Shown here one piece after another: positions 1 through 8,159 of a stretch of DNA of 18,389 bases. A program made the position numbers and the translations under genes. The stretch comes from Collinsella sp. AM33-4BH (GTDB lineage: Bacteria; Actinomycetota; Coriobacteriia; Coriobacteriales; Coriobacteriaceae). Numbering within the stretch: the first letter of the stretch is position 1; every line of letters begins with the position of its first letter. Where the stretch lies: assembly GCF_003469205.1 (NCBI RefSeq), contig NZ_QSIN01000018.1:2218-20606 (forward strand). The letters are read 5' to 3'. Under the pieces are notes generated by a model that worked only from the letters and a program-made list of their open reading frames with translations, ran no database searches and was not told the origin of the DNA.

Positions 1-508
1 TGAGCAGGCGCAGGCCGAAGCAGTCGGCGAGGTAGTAGCCCTTCTCGCAGCCGCCCGAACCATGGTCAGAAGCCATGGCGACGCAGTTCTCGGCGCCGAC
101 AGCCTGGCCGATGGGGCCCTCGGGCTTGGTCATGGCGTAGACGCGCACGCCCATGCCCTTCATCTTCTTGACGGCCTCGAGGACCTCGGGGGTGGTTCCG
201 GACTCGGAGGCGGTGAGCACGACGGACTTCTCGGTCATGCGCTTGTGGCCCATGACGTTCCACTCGGCGGCGTGGATCAGGTAGACCTCGAGGTCGCGGT
301 CGCCGAACTTGTTCATGAGGTACTCGAGCTGCATGAGCTCGTCCCAGGTGCCGCCGACGCCCATCAGGAACACGGCGTCGTAGCCCTCGTCGGCGACCTT
401 GTCGGCGAGCGCGGTCATCTTCTTGCCGGTCTCGTAGAGCGCCTTGCCGTCCTCGAGATAGCCCTCCTGGTCGAAATGCATGATCTCGATCTTCTCGGTT
501 TCCTTCAT
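1..508 (-). CDS. SIS-domain sugar-phosphate deglycase/isomerase, FrlB/GfrE-like (3' part off the window)
   Basis: The first 169 residues of a SIS-domain protein are visible; the rest lies beyond the left edge. The ATG at 508 is chosen because AAAGGAG lies just upstream. Visible SIS landmarks are GVGGT (residues 50-54) at the end of the first strand and SESGTT (101-106), the sugar-phosphate binding Ser/Thr loop. The layout (loop, EVYLIHAAEW, then SESGTTPEVLEA) resembles E. coli FrlB, which splits fructoselysine-6-phosphate into glucose-6-phosphate and lysine. It starts 60 bp after the other SIS gene (569-1684) on the same strand, so the two are probably co-transcribed, with tandem GntR/UTRA regulators upstream. 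The SIS fold is clear; the substrate is inferred and amino-sugar phosphates are an alternative. The long open frames on the opposite strand are shadows. Confidence 0.8.
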   Translation of the reverse strand, partial: MKETEKIEIMHFDQEGYLEDGKALYETGKKMTALADKVADEGYDAVFLMGVGGTWDELMQLEYLMNKFGDRDLEVYLIHAAEWNVMGHKRMTEKSVVLTASESGTTPEVLEAVKKMKGMGVRVYAMTKPEGPIGQAVGAENCVAMASDHGSGGCEKGYYLADCFGLRLL

Positions 509-568
509 TTGTCTCTCCTTTCTGGGGTTGTTTCCACATCCCCCATGCCAACGGGCATCAAAACCCGC

Positions 569-1684
569 TTACATTCCGTAACACTCAGCCGCTTTGGCCT
601 TAAGCGCATTGACTGACTCTTCGTAGCCCTCTGCCTTGACCTCCATTTGCTTGGAGACGGTATCGAGATACGGGTGCACGTTCCATGACTTCAGACGCTC
701 GGCAATCATGGCCGCAATCGTCTGGAAGAACACAAGATTGGGAATTGCGCTGAGCAGCGGAGCCACCTGAGGCACCGCAACCTCGTGAGCCCTATCCTTG
801 GGATGGGCCGTGAGCAGCACCGTTTTTGCCGTAACGTTCGATAGCGCATCGGCGATATTCGCAAGACGCTCCGACCCCTGCGGATCGTCGACGATAAACA
901 CCAGATAGCCCGGAACGATCTGCATCTCGGGACCGTGGACGAACTCCTCGCCTTCGTGATGCATGGCAGGAATCTTGATGGTCTCGCTCAGCTTGAGCGC
1001 TGCCTCCTCGGCAACACCATAGTTGGGGCCGTTGCCGACGACCATGGCGGGCATGTGCTCAGAAAGCTCGAGCATGTGATCTTGGACATATGCCTCGGCG
1101 GTCTTGCACATCACGGCATTAGCCTGGATAGCCTCGCGCAGGTCATCAAGACGCTGAGCAACGCCCTTGGCGTCAATCGTTCCGCGCGCCTGACCGCCGT
1201 AAATACCAAAGAGCACCAGGTACTCAACGAGAACCTCGACGCCCAGAGTCACAAAGTCCACCGACTCGACACCCACACCGTAGTCAAGAACGATGTCAGC
1301 GTGTTCCTTGATGGGTGCCTCGACGTTTGCCGTGAGCGCAACTGCAGCCATATCGTGTGCACGCATGTAATCGAGCGCCGCAATCGTATTGGTCGAATAG
1401 CCACTCTGCGAGACGGCGATGTTGAGCGCATGCTGCGGATAGGTGTGTTCAAAATCGACGAAGGCCTCGGGCGTCACAACGGACACCTGCATCTGCAGCG
1501 CATCTTGCAGGTAATCTCGGGCGCAATCGGCGGCATGGCGCGACGAACCCGAAGCAACGATGCGCAGCGCGTCAAAAGAACCGGACTGGATAATATCAAC
1601 GAGCTGCGCTACCAGCTCAGACGAACGCTCGAGGTTCGCTCCCATACGCACATGGGCAAGCTGAACGTAATCGAGCATCTTCAT
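569..1684 (-). CDS. SIS-domain (GlmS isomerase-like) sugar-phosphate deglycase/deaminase
   Basis: A 371-residue protein with two SIS domains, like the isomerase half of GlmS and the deglycases of the FrlB/GfrF group. SIS 1 shows SGSSRHAA (45-52) and SQSGYSTNT (92-100). SIS 2 shows GNGPNYGVAEEAALKLSE followed by the EEFVHGPE motif typical of the GlmS isomerase active site. There is no glutaminase domain, so it should act on a phosphorylated sugar adduct rather than make glucosamine-6-phosphate from glutamine. The ATG at 1684 is chosen because GAGGTGAG lies 3-10 bases upstream; a longer frame to 1723 has no ribosome site. It is followed after 60 bp by a second SIS gene and preceded by 194 bp and two GntR/UTRA genes. 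Two different SIS enzymes in a row fits the glucoselysine/fructoselysine pathway, but the substrate is an inference. Confidence 0.85.
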   Translation of the reverse strand: MKMLDYVQLAHVRMGANLERSSELVAQLVDIIQSGSFDALRIVASGSSRHAADCARDYLQDALQMQVSVVTPEAFVDFEHTYPQHALNIAVSQSGYSTNTIAALDYMRAHDMAAVALTANVEAPIKEHADIVLDYGVGVESVDFVTLGVEVLVEYLVLFGIYGGQARGTIDAKGVAQRLDDLREAIQANAVMCKTAEAYVQDHMLELSEHMPAMVVGNGPNYGVAEEAALKLSETIKIPAMHHEGEEFVHGPEMQIVPGYLVFIVDDPQGSERLANIADALSNVTAKTVLLTAHPKDRAHEVAVPQVAPLLSAIPNLVFFQTIAAMIAERLKSWNVHPYLDTVSKQMEVKAEGYEESVNALKAKAAECYGM

Positions 1685-1712
1685 CGTCTCACCTCGTAAC
1701 AAATCATTAGTA

Positions 1713-1754
1713 TTTGATACCAATCACAATTACAGGTTACGGCTTTTTGATACC
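1713..1754 (-). promoter_or_regulatory. Possible GntR/UTRA operator pair upstream of the SIS genes
   Basis: Within the 194-bp gap before the SIS operon the nonamer GGTATCAAA (minus strand) occurs twice, at 1746-1754 and 1713-1721, 33 bp apart, which is about three helical turns. The proximal copy lies in the imperfect palindrome GTATCAAATAC (1710-1720). A repeat directly upstream of genes that follow two GntR/UTRA regulators is a reasonable operator candidate. No convincing -35/-10 pair was found, so the promoter itself is not placed. Confidence 0.3.
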
Positions 1755-1878
1755 TCTTTGTCGATTAATTTATCCCCATCGGCGAACGGTCGATTTTGAG
1801 CCATGTAAGGTTGTATATGTAGTCTGCTCAACGAATCAAAATTCCGTCAGCTTTTCAGCCCGTTATGCAAAAAACCAG

Positions 1879-2592
1879 CTAGTACGTATAGGTATATCCA
1901 CCCGCATCGCCGCGGTTAAACGACTTGACGTACTCGATCGCCTGGCCGCTTGCATCGAAGCTCACGCACTCAAGCGTCAAGGCAAGATCGCCCTGCTCCA
2001 GTCCAAGCAGGCCGGCATCTCGCGCGCCCAGCGCTTCGATATCGAGCTTTTCCTGTGCCATGACCGGCTTTCGGCCCAACATCTCATAGGTCTCATACAA
2101 ACTGAAGACCGACACGTCAATATCTTCGATTGTGGGAAACAGCAGGCACGGAATGAACGCCATCTCAATCGATACGGGATCGCCGTTGACGCAGTTCAAA
2201 CGCCGAATCGAATACAGTAAATCGTCCTCGGCAATGCCAAACAGGTTGGCATAATATGGGCCCGCATAACGCTTGGAACGCGCGAGGATACGGACGGACG
2301 GCTCGCCACCCGAAGCACGAACCGATTCGCGAAAGCCTCCCGTTCGCTCGTACGCAACGGGCACTTTCTGTGCCACAAACGCGCCCTTTCCGCGGACGCG
2401 TCGAATCTGCCCACGCCGAACCAGCTCATCGACAGCACTTCGGATGGTCAAGCGTGTCGTACCGAATTCCTCGGCGAGGTCTTTTTCGGACGGAATCATG
2501 GAACCCGTGGGATATATTCCGCGCTCGATACGCTCCTCGATGCGGCGTCGAATGCGCATATAAACCGGGGTGGCAACTACTGTTTCAGCCAT
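1879..2592 (-). CDS. GntR/UTRA-family transcription regulator (second of tandem pair)
   Basis: A 237-residue regulator of the HutC/FrlR type. Residues 8-75 form a winged helix (PSEKDLAEEFGTTRLTIRSAV, then the wing RRVRGKGAFVA). Residues about 90-235 form the UTRA effector domain that normally binds a phosphorylated sugar or related small molecule. The start at 2592 overlaps the last codons of the upstream regulator by 16 bp, and AGGTGA precedes it, so the two are translationally coupled. Two SIS sugar-phosphate genes follow after 194 bp on the same strand, so it probably senses their substrate and binds in that gap. It is distinct in sequence from its neighbour, so this is not a recent tandem duplication. 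Repressor or activator role cannot be told from sequence. Confidence 0.88.
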   Translation of the reverse strand: MAETVVATPVYMRIRRRIEERIERGIYPTGSMIPSEKDLAEEFGTTRLTIRSAVDELVRRGQIRRVRGKGAFVAQKVPVAYERTGGFRESVRASGGEPSVRILARSKRYAGPYYANLFGIAEDDLLYSIRRLNCVNGDPVSIEMAFIPCLLFPTIEDIDVSVFSLYETYEMLGRKPVMAQEKLDIEALGARDAGLLGLEQGDLALTLECVSFDASGQAIEYVKSFNRGDAGGYTYTY

Positions 2593-3344
2593 TGTTCACC
2601 TGCCACGCTCCTCATGCCGTTCTCTTCGCCGTTATCGGCAAAGCGGAACTTTGTGGGCAAAATCACCGATTTGCAATGCTCCACAAAACGCATGTCCTTA
2701 TCAAATTCGATCGTGCTCTCATAGAACACCGGCGTTCCCTCTTCTTGCTGGAGCAGCTCGGCCTCTTCGGCGTTCAAACGCGAGATGGAGATATGCTCAC
2801 GTCCATGCTCAACACGCACGCCACCTTCTTTGAGCAAGACATCGTAAAGGCTCTCACGCTCAAAATCGTGATCGGGAAGCGCGGGGCACAGGGACAGGTT
2901 AACGTGAGCCGTCTCGATTGACGCCGGCTCTCCCTCAATAAGTCGAACGCGCTGCATGCGGAGCAAAGGAGCGCCTACAGCCACCCCAAGCTTGTCGGCA
3001 AGCGCCTCATCCGCCTCGATAGTCCCGGTGGAAACCAGACGAGAAGAGGGGTGCAGGCCGGCAGTCCGCACGGCATCGGAAAAGTTATACGTTTCCTGGA
3101 AGATATTCAGCGGCTTGGGAGGACACACATACGTACCCGATCCGCGACGGCTCTCGAGCGTTCCACACGAGATGAGCCGCGTGATACCGGCACGCAACGC
3201 TGTACGCGAAACGCCAATCTCCTCGCACAGCACGCGCTCGGCCGGCAGGCGATCACCGCCGGCAAGCTGATAGTGCTGGATATACCAAAGAATTCCCTCG
3301 ACAGCACGATCTTTGGGGGGAATTGCATAAGATTCGCCTGCCAT
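2577..3344 (-). CDS. GntR/UTRA-family transcription regulator (first of tandem pair)
   Basis: A 255-residue protein with a GntR winged helix at residues 10-75 (LPAERVLCEEIGVSRTALRA, then the wing ESRRGSGTYV) and a UTRA effector domain at about 95-245 (PLLRMQRVRLIEGEPASIE). The ATG at 3344 has AGGAG 9-13 bases upstream. Its stop codon lies inside the start of the next regulator, and it begins 38 bp after the small hypothetical gene, so all three may be on one transcript. The family controls sugar or amino-acid catabolic operons, and the nearest targets are the SIS enzymes downstream. Two coupled UTRA regulators before one small operon is uncommon; they may sense two related effectors, such as fructose- and glucose-type adducts. 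Confidence 0.88.
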   Translation of the reverse strand: MAGESYAIPPKDRAVEGILWYIQHYQLAGGDRLPAERVLCEEIGVSRTALRAGITRLISCGTLESRRGSGTYVCPPKPLNIFQETYNFSDAVRTAGLHPSSRLVSTGTIEADEALADKLGVAVGAPLLRMQRVRLIEGEPASIETAHVNLSLCPALPDHDFERESLYDVLLKEGGVRVEHGREHISISRLNAEEAELLQQEEGTPVFYESTIEFDKDMRFVEHCKSVILPTKFRFADNGEENGMRSVAGEQWLKQ

Positions 3345-3382
3345 TGCACAGACTCCTCATTCAGAAACGTATGCCGCCAAAA

Positions 3383-3871
3383 TTAGACCAGCCCTCCCAT
3401 GGCATCAAATTCGGCCTTGATCTTCTCGGCGACATTCCGATACGACTTATATAGGCTTGAATCGCGTTTGACTTCGTCGGTCATAACGGGAATCTCTAAT
3501 TTGGAAACCTCGTCTTTTCCCGTCTGAACCGCCACAACAACGCCCATACCAAGACACATATTACGCTTGGCAGCGTTTATTTTTGCCGCCTTAGCGGGAT
3601 TTGCCAGGATACGCTGGGCAAATTCCTGTTTTGAGGCCACTTCCTCGGCCTCAGGATCGCCTGCCTCGGCCACTTCGCACTGCAACACGTCCGCATAGTC
3701 AAAAATCTTCGGCTCGCCGCCGCGCTGGTGTACGGCCCACTTGCGACGCGTGGCATCCTGGTAGATAGCCGGCAAAAATGTAAACCGCGGCGGGTCCAAA
3801 ATCGTATCCGTTATAGTAAACACATCGGGATCAAAGGCATCCTGCGGGTTTTTCTTCTTGAACAGCCCCAT
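3383..3871 (-). CDS. Small cytoplasmic protein of unknown function
   Basis: A 162-residue protein not recognised as a named family. It begins MGLFKKKN, has no signal peptide or membrane span, and is mixed alpha/beta in character: an N-terminal half with strands (TITDTILDPPRFTFLPAIY, KIFDYADVLQCEV), then a charged helical linker (79-105), then a further strand/helix part ending in an amphipathic helix (SYRNVAEKIKAEFDAM). The pattern 'strand, FDYADVLQCEV, acidic loop' recalls PH-like domains in small bacterial proteins, but this is only an impression. The ATG at 3871 is preferred over an upstream GTG-type start at 3892 because GGGAG lies 6 bases ahead of it. It is followed 38 bp later by the first GntR gene. 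An AT-rich TATATT (3909-3914, minus strand) could be its -10. Confidence 0.7.
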   Translation of the reverse strand: MGLFKKKNPQDAFDPDVFTITDTILDPPRFTFLPAIYQDATRRKWAVHQRGGEPKIFDYADVLQCEVAEAGDPEAEEVASKQEFAQRILANPAKAAKINAAKRNMCLGMGVVVAVQTGKDEVSKLEIPVMTDEVKRDSSLYKSYRNVAEKIKAEFDAMGGLV

Positions 3872-3993
3872 ATCAGACTCCCGTACTAACACTTAACAAC
3901 TCGAGCTAAATATAGCACCAATTTCAAGCCGTCACTTTAGCACATCGGTGCGCGGCGCCTACGGCTCGCCCAGCGGGGAATATGTACGGACGA

Positions 3994-4067
3994 GGGCCGG
4001 GGTGCCTGCTTTGTTTTGAGAAGTGGGCTCCGCGAACTTCTCAAAACAAAGCAGGCCTCCCCGGCCC
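3994..4067. repeat. Long hairpin A (about 30-bp stem, 11-nt loop)
   Basis: Left arm 3994-4024 and right arm 4036-4067 pair over 21 perfect bases next to the loop, then a small mismatch (T against CT), then nine more pairs (GGGCCGGGG/CCCCGGCCC). The loop is GGGCTCCGCGA (4025-4035). No T-run follows on either strand, so it is not a standard Rho-independent terminator. It shares its apex with hairpin B. Confidence 0.92.
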
Positions 4068-4178
4068 CGGCGATGTAATCTTGGCTGACCCTAGTTGGAT
4101 GCACAATCCACAAGACAGCAACAGCCAAGTCCCCATTACATTAAAAATATCAGCCCCCGCAGATCGAAACGGTCGAGA

Positions 4179-4261
4179 GGGCCGCCTCCGGGCGGGTGCC
4201 TTCCTCTGAGAAGTTCGCGAAGCCCACTTCTCAGAGGAAGGCACCCGCCCGGAGGCGGCCC
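4179..4261. repeat. Long hairpin B (perfect 36-bp stem, 11-nt loop)
   Basis: Arms 4179-4214 and 4226-4261 are perfect reverse complements over 36 bases with the loop TCGCGAAGCCC (4215-4225). The loop is the reverse complement of hairpin A's loop except for one base, and the seven stem bases flanking it (GAGAAGT/ACTTCTC) are the same. The outer stem sequence differs from A. It begins 28 bp after the xfp stop codon, so it would be the 3' structure of the xfp mRNA, but no T-run follows. Confidence 0.95.
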
Positions 4262-4288
4262 CAGCGCGAGACCGTCCCGGATGCCTAC

Positions 4289-6817
4289 CTACTCGTTGTC
4301 GCCGGCAGTTAGCTGCGTTGCGGAGAGCGCGCCGTCGGCAGCGGTTGCGGCTGCGGCGTCGGGCCAGACCCAGTCGGTGAAGGCCGGGTGATCGTAGCCC
4401 TCATCGCACGCGAACTCGAAGGCCTCGGTGCGGAATGCCTCCCACTTATCAATCTGCTCGGCAAACTTATCGACGTCGACCATGCGCAGCACGTCAGCGG
4501 CCAGGGCCCAGCGGTCCATGTTGTTCAGGCGCAGCATGTCGAACGGCGTGGTCGTGGAACCCTTCTCCTCGTAGCCGTGGACGCGGAAGGCGTCGTGGCC
4601 GGGGCGGTTCCAGATCAGGCGGCGAATCGTGCCGGCATAGGCGTGGAATGCAAAGAGCACGGGCTTCTCACCGCAGCCGAACAGCTCAGCCCAGCGCTCA
4701 TCGCTGATGGCCTGGTCGTTCTCGCAGGCGTTCTGAATCTTGAGCAGATCGACCACGTTGACGAACCACACCTTAATGCCCAGCTCGCGCAGCATATCGG
4801 TTGCGGCCAGAGCCTCGAGCGTCGGCACGTCGCCGCACGTGGCGACCACGACGTCGGCCTCGGCGAGTGAGTCGGCAGTCGATGCCCACTCCCAAGTCGC
4901 GACACCCTCGGCGAGCTCGGACTTGGCCTCGTCAACCGTCTGGAAGGTGGGGGCGGGCTGCTTGCCACAGAAAATGGCGTTAACGCAGTCGGTGGACTGG
5001 TAGACGCGCTCGGCCACAGCAAGCGCCATGTTGGCGTCGGCCGGATAGTAAGCATTCACGATATGCGTGTCGTTGGCCTTGTTGAGCAGCAGGTCGATAA
5101 AGCCGGGGTCCTGATGCGAGAAGCCGTTGTGGTCCTGACGCCAGACATGGCTCGACAGCAAAATGTTGAGGCCGCTAATGGGAGCACGCCACGGAATCTC
5201 GCGCTTGGTGGCCTCGAGCCACTTGCAGTGCTGGTTGACCATGGAATCGACCACGTGGACAAAGCTCTCGTAGGAGCTCCACACACCGGAGCGTCCGGTG
5301 AGCACGTAAGCCTCGAGGAAGCCCTCGCACTGGTGCTCGGACAGCTGCTCGACGACCTTACCGGAGCCGGCCAGCAGCTCGTCGTTGGCCTCGTCCTCGT
5401 AGAAGCCGGCATCCCACTGCTTCTTGGTCACCTTGTAGGCAGCCTGCAGGCGGTTGGATGCGGTCTCGTCGGGACCAAAGATGCGGAAGTCGTCCATGTT
5501 CTTAGCCAGAACGTCGGCAGTGTACTCGCCAAAGACGCGGGCGGCCTCGGTGGAACCCCAGCCGTGGCCTTTCTCGGCGACGGGAATCTCGTGAGCGTGA
5601 ATATCGGGCAACTCGAGCTCGCGGCGCACCTTACCGCCGTTCGCGTTGGGATTGGCGCCGATGCGCAGCTCGCCGGTCGGCATAAAGGCCGTCACCTCGG
5701 GGCGCACCTGGCCCTCGGGCGTAAAGAGCTCCTCGGGCTTGTAGGAGCGCAACCACTCGCGCAGCACGCGGAAGTGCTCGTGGGTGTCCTTGGCACTCGC
5801 CAGCGGCACCTGATGCGCGCGCCAGGAGTCCTCGGTCTTCTTGCCGTCAATCTGCTTGGGGCAGGTCCAACCCTTGGGCGTACGGAACACAATCATGGGG
5901 TAGGCCGGACGGACCACGGTCTCACCCGCGGCGGCCTGGGCCTGTGCGGTGGCCTTGATGTCGCAAATCTCGTCAAAGACCTGCTCAAACAGGGCGGCGA
6001 AACGCTCGTGGATGCTTGCATGGCTCTCGTCGTCAAAACCGGCGACAAAGAAGTGCGGCTTATAGCCCATGCCCTCAAAGAACTTGGTGAGTTCTTCGTT
6101 GGACACGCGGGCAAGAATGGTGGGGTTGGCGATCTTATAGCCGTTGAGGTGCAGGATCGGCAGGACGATACCGTCGGTTGCCGGGTTCACGAGCTTGTTG
6201 GACTGCCAAGAGGTCGCGAGCGGACCGGTCTCGGACTCGCCGTCGCCCACCACGGCCACGGCCAGCAGGCTCGGGTTGTCCATGACGGCGCCGTAGGCAT
6301 GGCTGAGCGTGTAGCCGAGCTCACCGCCCTCATGGATGGAGCCGGGCGTCTCGGGCGCAAAGTGGCTCGGGATGCCGCCGGGATAAGAGAACTGGCGGAA
6401 GAACTTCTGCAGGCCTGCCTCGTCGTTGGTGATGTCGGGGCGAATCTCGCGGTAGGTACCATCGAGCAGCGACTGGGCGGTGCCGGCGGGGCCACCGTGG
6501 CCCGGGCCCATCAAGAAAATGGCGTTCTGGTTGTGGTCGGCAATAAGGCGGTTGACGTGGCCGAACAGGAAGTTGATGCCGGGCGTGGTGCCCCAGTGAC
6601 CGACCAGGCGGTGTTTAACGTCCGGGCGACCAAAGTCGCGCACCTCACCGGTCTTCTCGTCGACAAAGTCGGGGCGCATGAGCGGATTAGAGCGAAGGTA
6701 GATCTGACCGACGGACAGATAGTTCGATGCGCGCCAATACAGGTCGACGCCCTCGAGCTCGGAAGCCGGTACCTCGTGGCCCAGCTTTTGCCACGGCGTC
6801 CCCAGTGTTTTAGCCAT
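4289..6817 (-). CDS. xfp: Xylulose-5-phosphate/fructose-6-phosphate phosphoketolase
   Basis: An 842-residue thiamine-diphosphate enzyme that cleaves xylulose-5-P (and often fructose-6-P) with phosphate to acetyl-phosphate plus glyceraldehyde-3-P or erythrose-4-P, the key step of the phosphoketolase route. Visible motifs are HWGTTPG (74-80), GPGHGGPAG (104-112), the ThDP/Mg motif GDGESETG (191-198), and the HQDPGF and [16 protein letters not shown] segments of the pyrimidine-binding half. Length is slightly above the usual 790-825 because of a short acidic/Ala-rich tail. The ATG at 6817 has AGGGA upstream and matches the conserved N-terminus (TPWQKLGHE). Its promoter carries two LacI-type operators and the LacI gene lies just upstream on the same strand, so sugar- or catabolite-linked control is likely. 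The 604-codon opposite-strand frame is a shadow. Confidence 0.97.
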   Translation of the reverse strand: MAKTLGTPWQKLGHEVPASELEGVDLYWRASNYLSVGQIYLRSNPLMRPDFVDEKTGEVRDFGRPDVKHRLVGHWGTTPGINFLFGHVNRLIADHNQNAIFLMGPGHGGPAGTAQSLLDGTYREIRPDITNDEAGLQKFFRQFSYPGGIPSHFAPETPGSIHEGGELGYTLSHAYGAVMDNPSLLAVAVVGDGESETGPLATSWQSNKLVNPATDGIVLPILHLNGYKIANPTILARVSNEELTKFFEGMGYKPHFFVAGFDDESHASIHERFAALFEQVFDEICDIKATAQAQAAAGETVVRPAYPMIVFRTPKGWTCPKQIDGKKTEDSWRAHQVPLASAKDTHEHFRVLREWLRSYKPEELFTPEGQVRPEVTAFMPTGELRIGANPNANGGKVRRELELPDIHAHEIPVAEKGHGWGSTEAARVFGEYTADVLAKNMDDFRIFGPDETASNRLQAAYKVTKKQWDAGFYEDEANDELLAGSGKVVEQLSEHQCEGFLEAYVLTGRSGVWSSYESFVHVVDSMVNQHCKWLEATKREIPWRAPISGLNILLSSHVWRQDHNGFSHQDPGFIDLLLNKANDTHIVNAYYPADANMALAVAERVYQSTDCVNAIFCGKQPAPTFQTVDEAKSELAEGVATWEWASTADSLAEADVVVATCGDVPTLEALAATDMLRELGIKVWFVNVVDLLKIQNACENDQAISDERWAELFGCGEKPVLFAFHAYAGTIRRLIWNRPGHDAFRVHGYEEKGSTTTPFDMLRLNNMDRWALAADVLRMVDVDKFAEQIDKWEAFRTEAFEFACDEGYDHPAFTDWVWPDAAAATAADGALSATQLTAGDNE

Positions 6818-6875
6818 TGTTTATGTCCCTTCGCTGCGCGGTCGCCTTCCGATACGGCAACCTTTCGTTGGGACT

Positions 6876-6922
6876 AGTATATTTGCTAAAACGTTTTATC
6901 ATGGTGAAAAAACGTTTTAGCA
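6876..6922 (-). promoter_or_regulatory. xfp promoter with two inverted LacI-family operators
   Basis: Two 18-bp palindromes lie upstream of xfp: TGCTAAAACGTTTTATCA (6884-6901) and TGAAAAAACGTTTTAGCA (6905-6922). The second equals the reverse complement of the first at 17 of 18 positions, and their centres are 21 bp apart, two helical turns. Both have the central CG and TG..CA ends of LacI/CcpA-type sites. A minus-strand -10 box TATACT lies at 6876-6881. Site 1 covers the spacer and part of the -35 position, and site 2 abuts it upstream. No good -35 hexamer is seen. This placement predicts repression, with the adjacent LacI protein as the first candidate binder. Confidence 0.7.
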
Positions 6923-7021
6923 TCCTGATTTGCCATGTAGACAGGCAAAAGCAGACATTCACCTGCGGCATTGCCTGTCACAGGTGCTCCACATTCAGTC
7001 TCTGCAAATTGATAAACGTGT

Positions 7022-8050
7022 TTAGTTGTGTTTAGTAAGCTCGAGAACGCTGTCCTTAACGATAAGCGCCGGCTCCAGAACGACCTCTTCGGCACGCCTG
7101 CCGCCCCTACCGGCAAGACGCTTGGACATGCAGCCAAAAGCATGCTCGGCGAGCACGCCGGGATCCTGCTCAATCGCGGTCAGCGCCGGCTCAAAGAGAA
7201 CGTCGGCCGCCGAGTTGTCATAGCTTACGACCGAGATATCGCTTGGGATGCTCTTCCCCATCTCGTGCAAGCGCTTGAGCAGACCGAGGGCAATGTTATC
7301 CGAGCTTGCGAACACGGCGGTGGCGTCGGTTGCGAGCACCGCCTCCGAGGCCTCATAGGCGCTCGGAATGTAGTACTCGCTCTCGAACTCCAAACGCGCG
7401 TCAATAGGCAGCCCCACCTCGCGCAGTGCACGCTCGTAGCCGGCAAGACGTTTACGGCCCGTATTGGAACGGCGCGCATTAACCAAGCAGGCAATGCGAC
7501 GGTGGCCTTGCTCGATTAGATAGCGGGTGGCCATGTAACCACCCATCTCGTGGTCGAACATCACCTTGTCGCACTCGAGCCCCTCAATGGCACGGTCGAC
7601 CATTACCGCCGGGATGGGCAGATGACTGACTTCTTCGCGCAGGGCGCGGTCGTCGGAAAACTCGTCGCCCACGACCAAGAACACACCATCGACGCCGCGC
7701 GTCACCAGCTGCCGTAGGAGCTCCAGATCGTCCTCGGCGCTTCCACCCGAGCTGGTAATAAAGAGCGCGTAGCCGTCCTCGCGGCAGCGCTTTTCCAGGC
7801 TGCCGGCGAGCGAGGCAAAAAAGCGGCTCTCGATATTGGGAACGATAAGGCCCAGTGTGCGCGACTCGCGCATGACCAGGCTGCGCGCAATCTGGTTAGG
7901 AACATAGTGGTTGCGCGCCGCAACCTCCTTAATGAGCTTGCGGTTTTCTTCCGAGATGCGACAGGGCCGATTATTGAGAACAAGCGAGACCGACGAGGGG
8001 GAAAGCCCCACCTCCTGGGCAATCTGCTTGAGAGTAACTTTGTTGCCCAT
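7022..8050 (-). CDS. LacI-family transcription regulator, probable xfp regulator
   Basis: A 342-residue LacI/GalR repressor. Residues 5-50 hold the HTH and hinge (VTLKQIAQEVGLSPSSVSLV, then NHYVPNQIARSL); residues about 60-338 form the periplasmic-binding-protein-like effector domain (TLGLIVPNIESRFFASLAGS, AVFASSDNIALGLLKRLHE, SVVSYDNSA). The ATG at 8050 is chosen for the AAGGAG just upstream and the standard HTH position; the frame extends to 8122 without a ribosome site. It ends 204 bp before xfp on the same strand, and the paired operators lie in that gap. The effector is unknown; a sugar phosphate or sugar of the xfp pathway is a guess. A -10-like TATACT (8086-8091, minus) precedes it. 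Confidence 0.92.
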   Translation of the reverse strand: MGNKVTLKQIAQEVGLSPSSVSLVLNNRPCRISEENRKLIKEVAARNHYVPNQIARSLVMRESRTLGLIVPNIESRFFASLAGSLEKRCREDGYALFITSSGGSAEDDLELLRQLVTRGVDGVFLVVGDEFSDDRALREEVSHLPIPAVMVDRAIEGLECDKVMFDHEMGGYMATRYLIEQGHRRIACLVNARRSNTGRKRLAGYERALREVGLPIDARLEFESEYYIPSAYEASEAVLATDATAVFASSDNIALGLLKRLHEMGKSIPSDISVVSYDNSAADVLFEPALTAIEQDPGVLAEHAFGCMSKRLAGRGGRRAEEVVLEPALIVKDSVLELTKHN

Positions 8051-8085
8051 CTCGCTCCTTCCGAGTATTCGCGCAATCTCTTGAA

Positions 8086-8091
8086 AGTATA
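8086..8091 (-). promoter_or_regulatory. Probable -10 box of the LacI-family gene
   Basis: TATACT on the minus strand, 36 bp before the start codon. The -35 region (around ATCAAG) is weak, so this is a tentative call. Confidence 0.35.
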
Positions 8092-8159
8092 GCGACCGTC
8101 CCTCTACCTTGATGATAAACACTTTACCAATCCGGTAGACGGCTGTTTTATCGCCGCGA

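Larger units (their letters stand above)
3872..4288. other. 417-bp gene-free interval filled with inverted repeats
   Basis: No supported coding sequence lies between the hypothetical gene and the end of xfp. Most of the interval is built of symmetrical DNA: hairpin A (3994-4067), an imperfect inverted repeat (ATGTAAT..TTGGCTG at about 4074-4087 against CAGCCAA..ATTACAT at about 4122-4138) and hairpin B (4179-4261). Short open frames here arise from the palindromes. The part 3872-3990 should hold the promoter of the hypothetical gene. Confidence 0.8.

Noticed and set aside
3994..4261. CRISPR-like or tandem repeat array
   Set aside because: There are only two copies, in opposite orientation, with long self-complementary arms and no regular spacers.
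3937..4391. Several 60-100 codon frames between the hypothetical gene and xfp
   Set aside because: They are produced by the two long palindromes, which read open on both strands; no family resemblance and no ribosome sites.
5063..6877. 604-codon open frame on the plus strand across xfp
   Set aside because: It is the antisense shadow of a GC-rich phosphoketolase gene; its translation is Val/Gly/Leu-rich with no domain, and it runs through the xfp promoter.
6940..6979. Terminator of the LacI-type gene (GACAGGCAA..TTGCCTGTC)
   Set aside because: The 9-bp arms are perfect but separated by 22 bases and have no T-run, so it is not strong enough to call.
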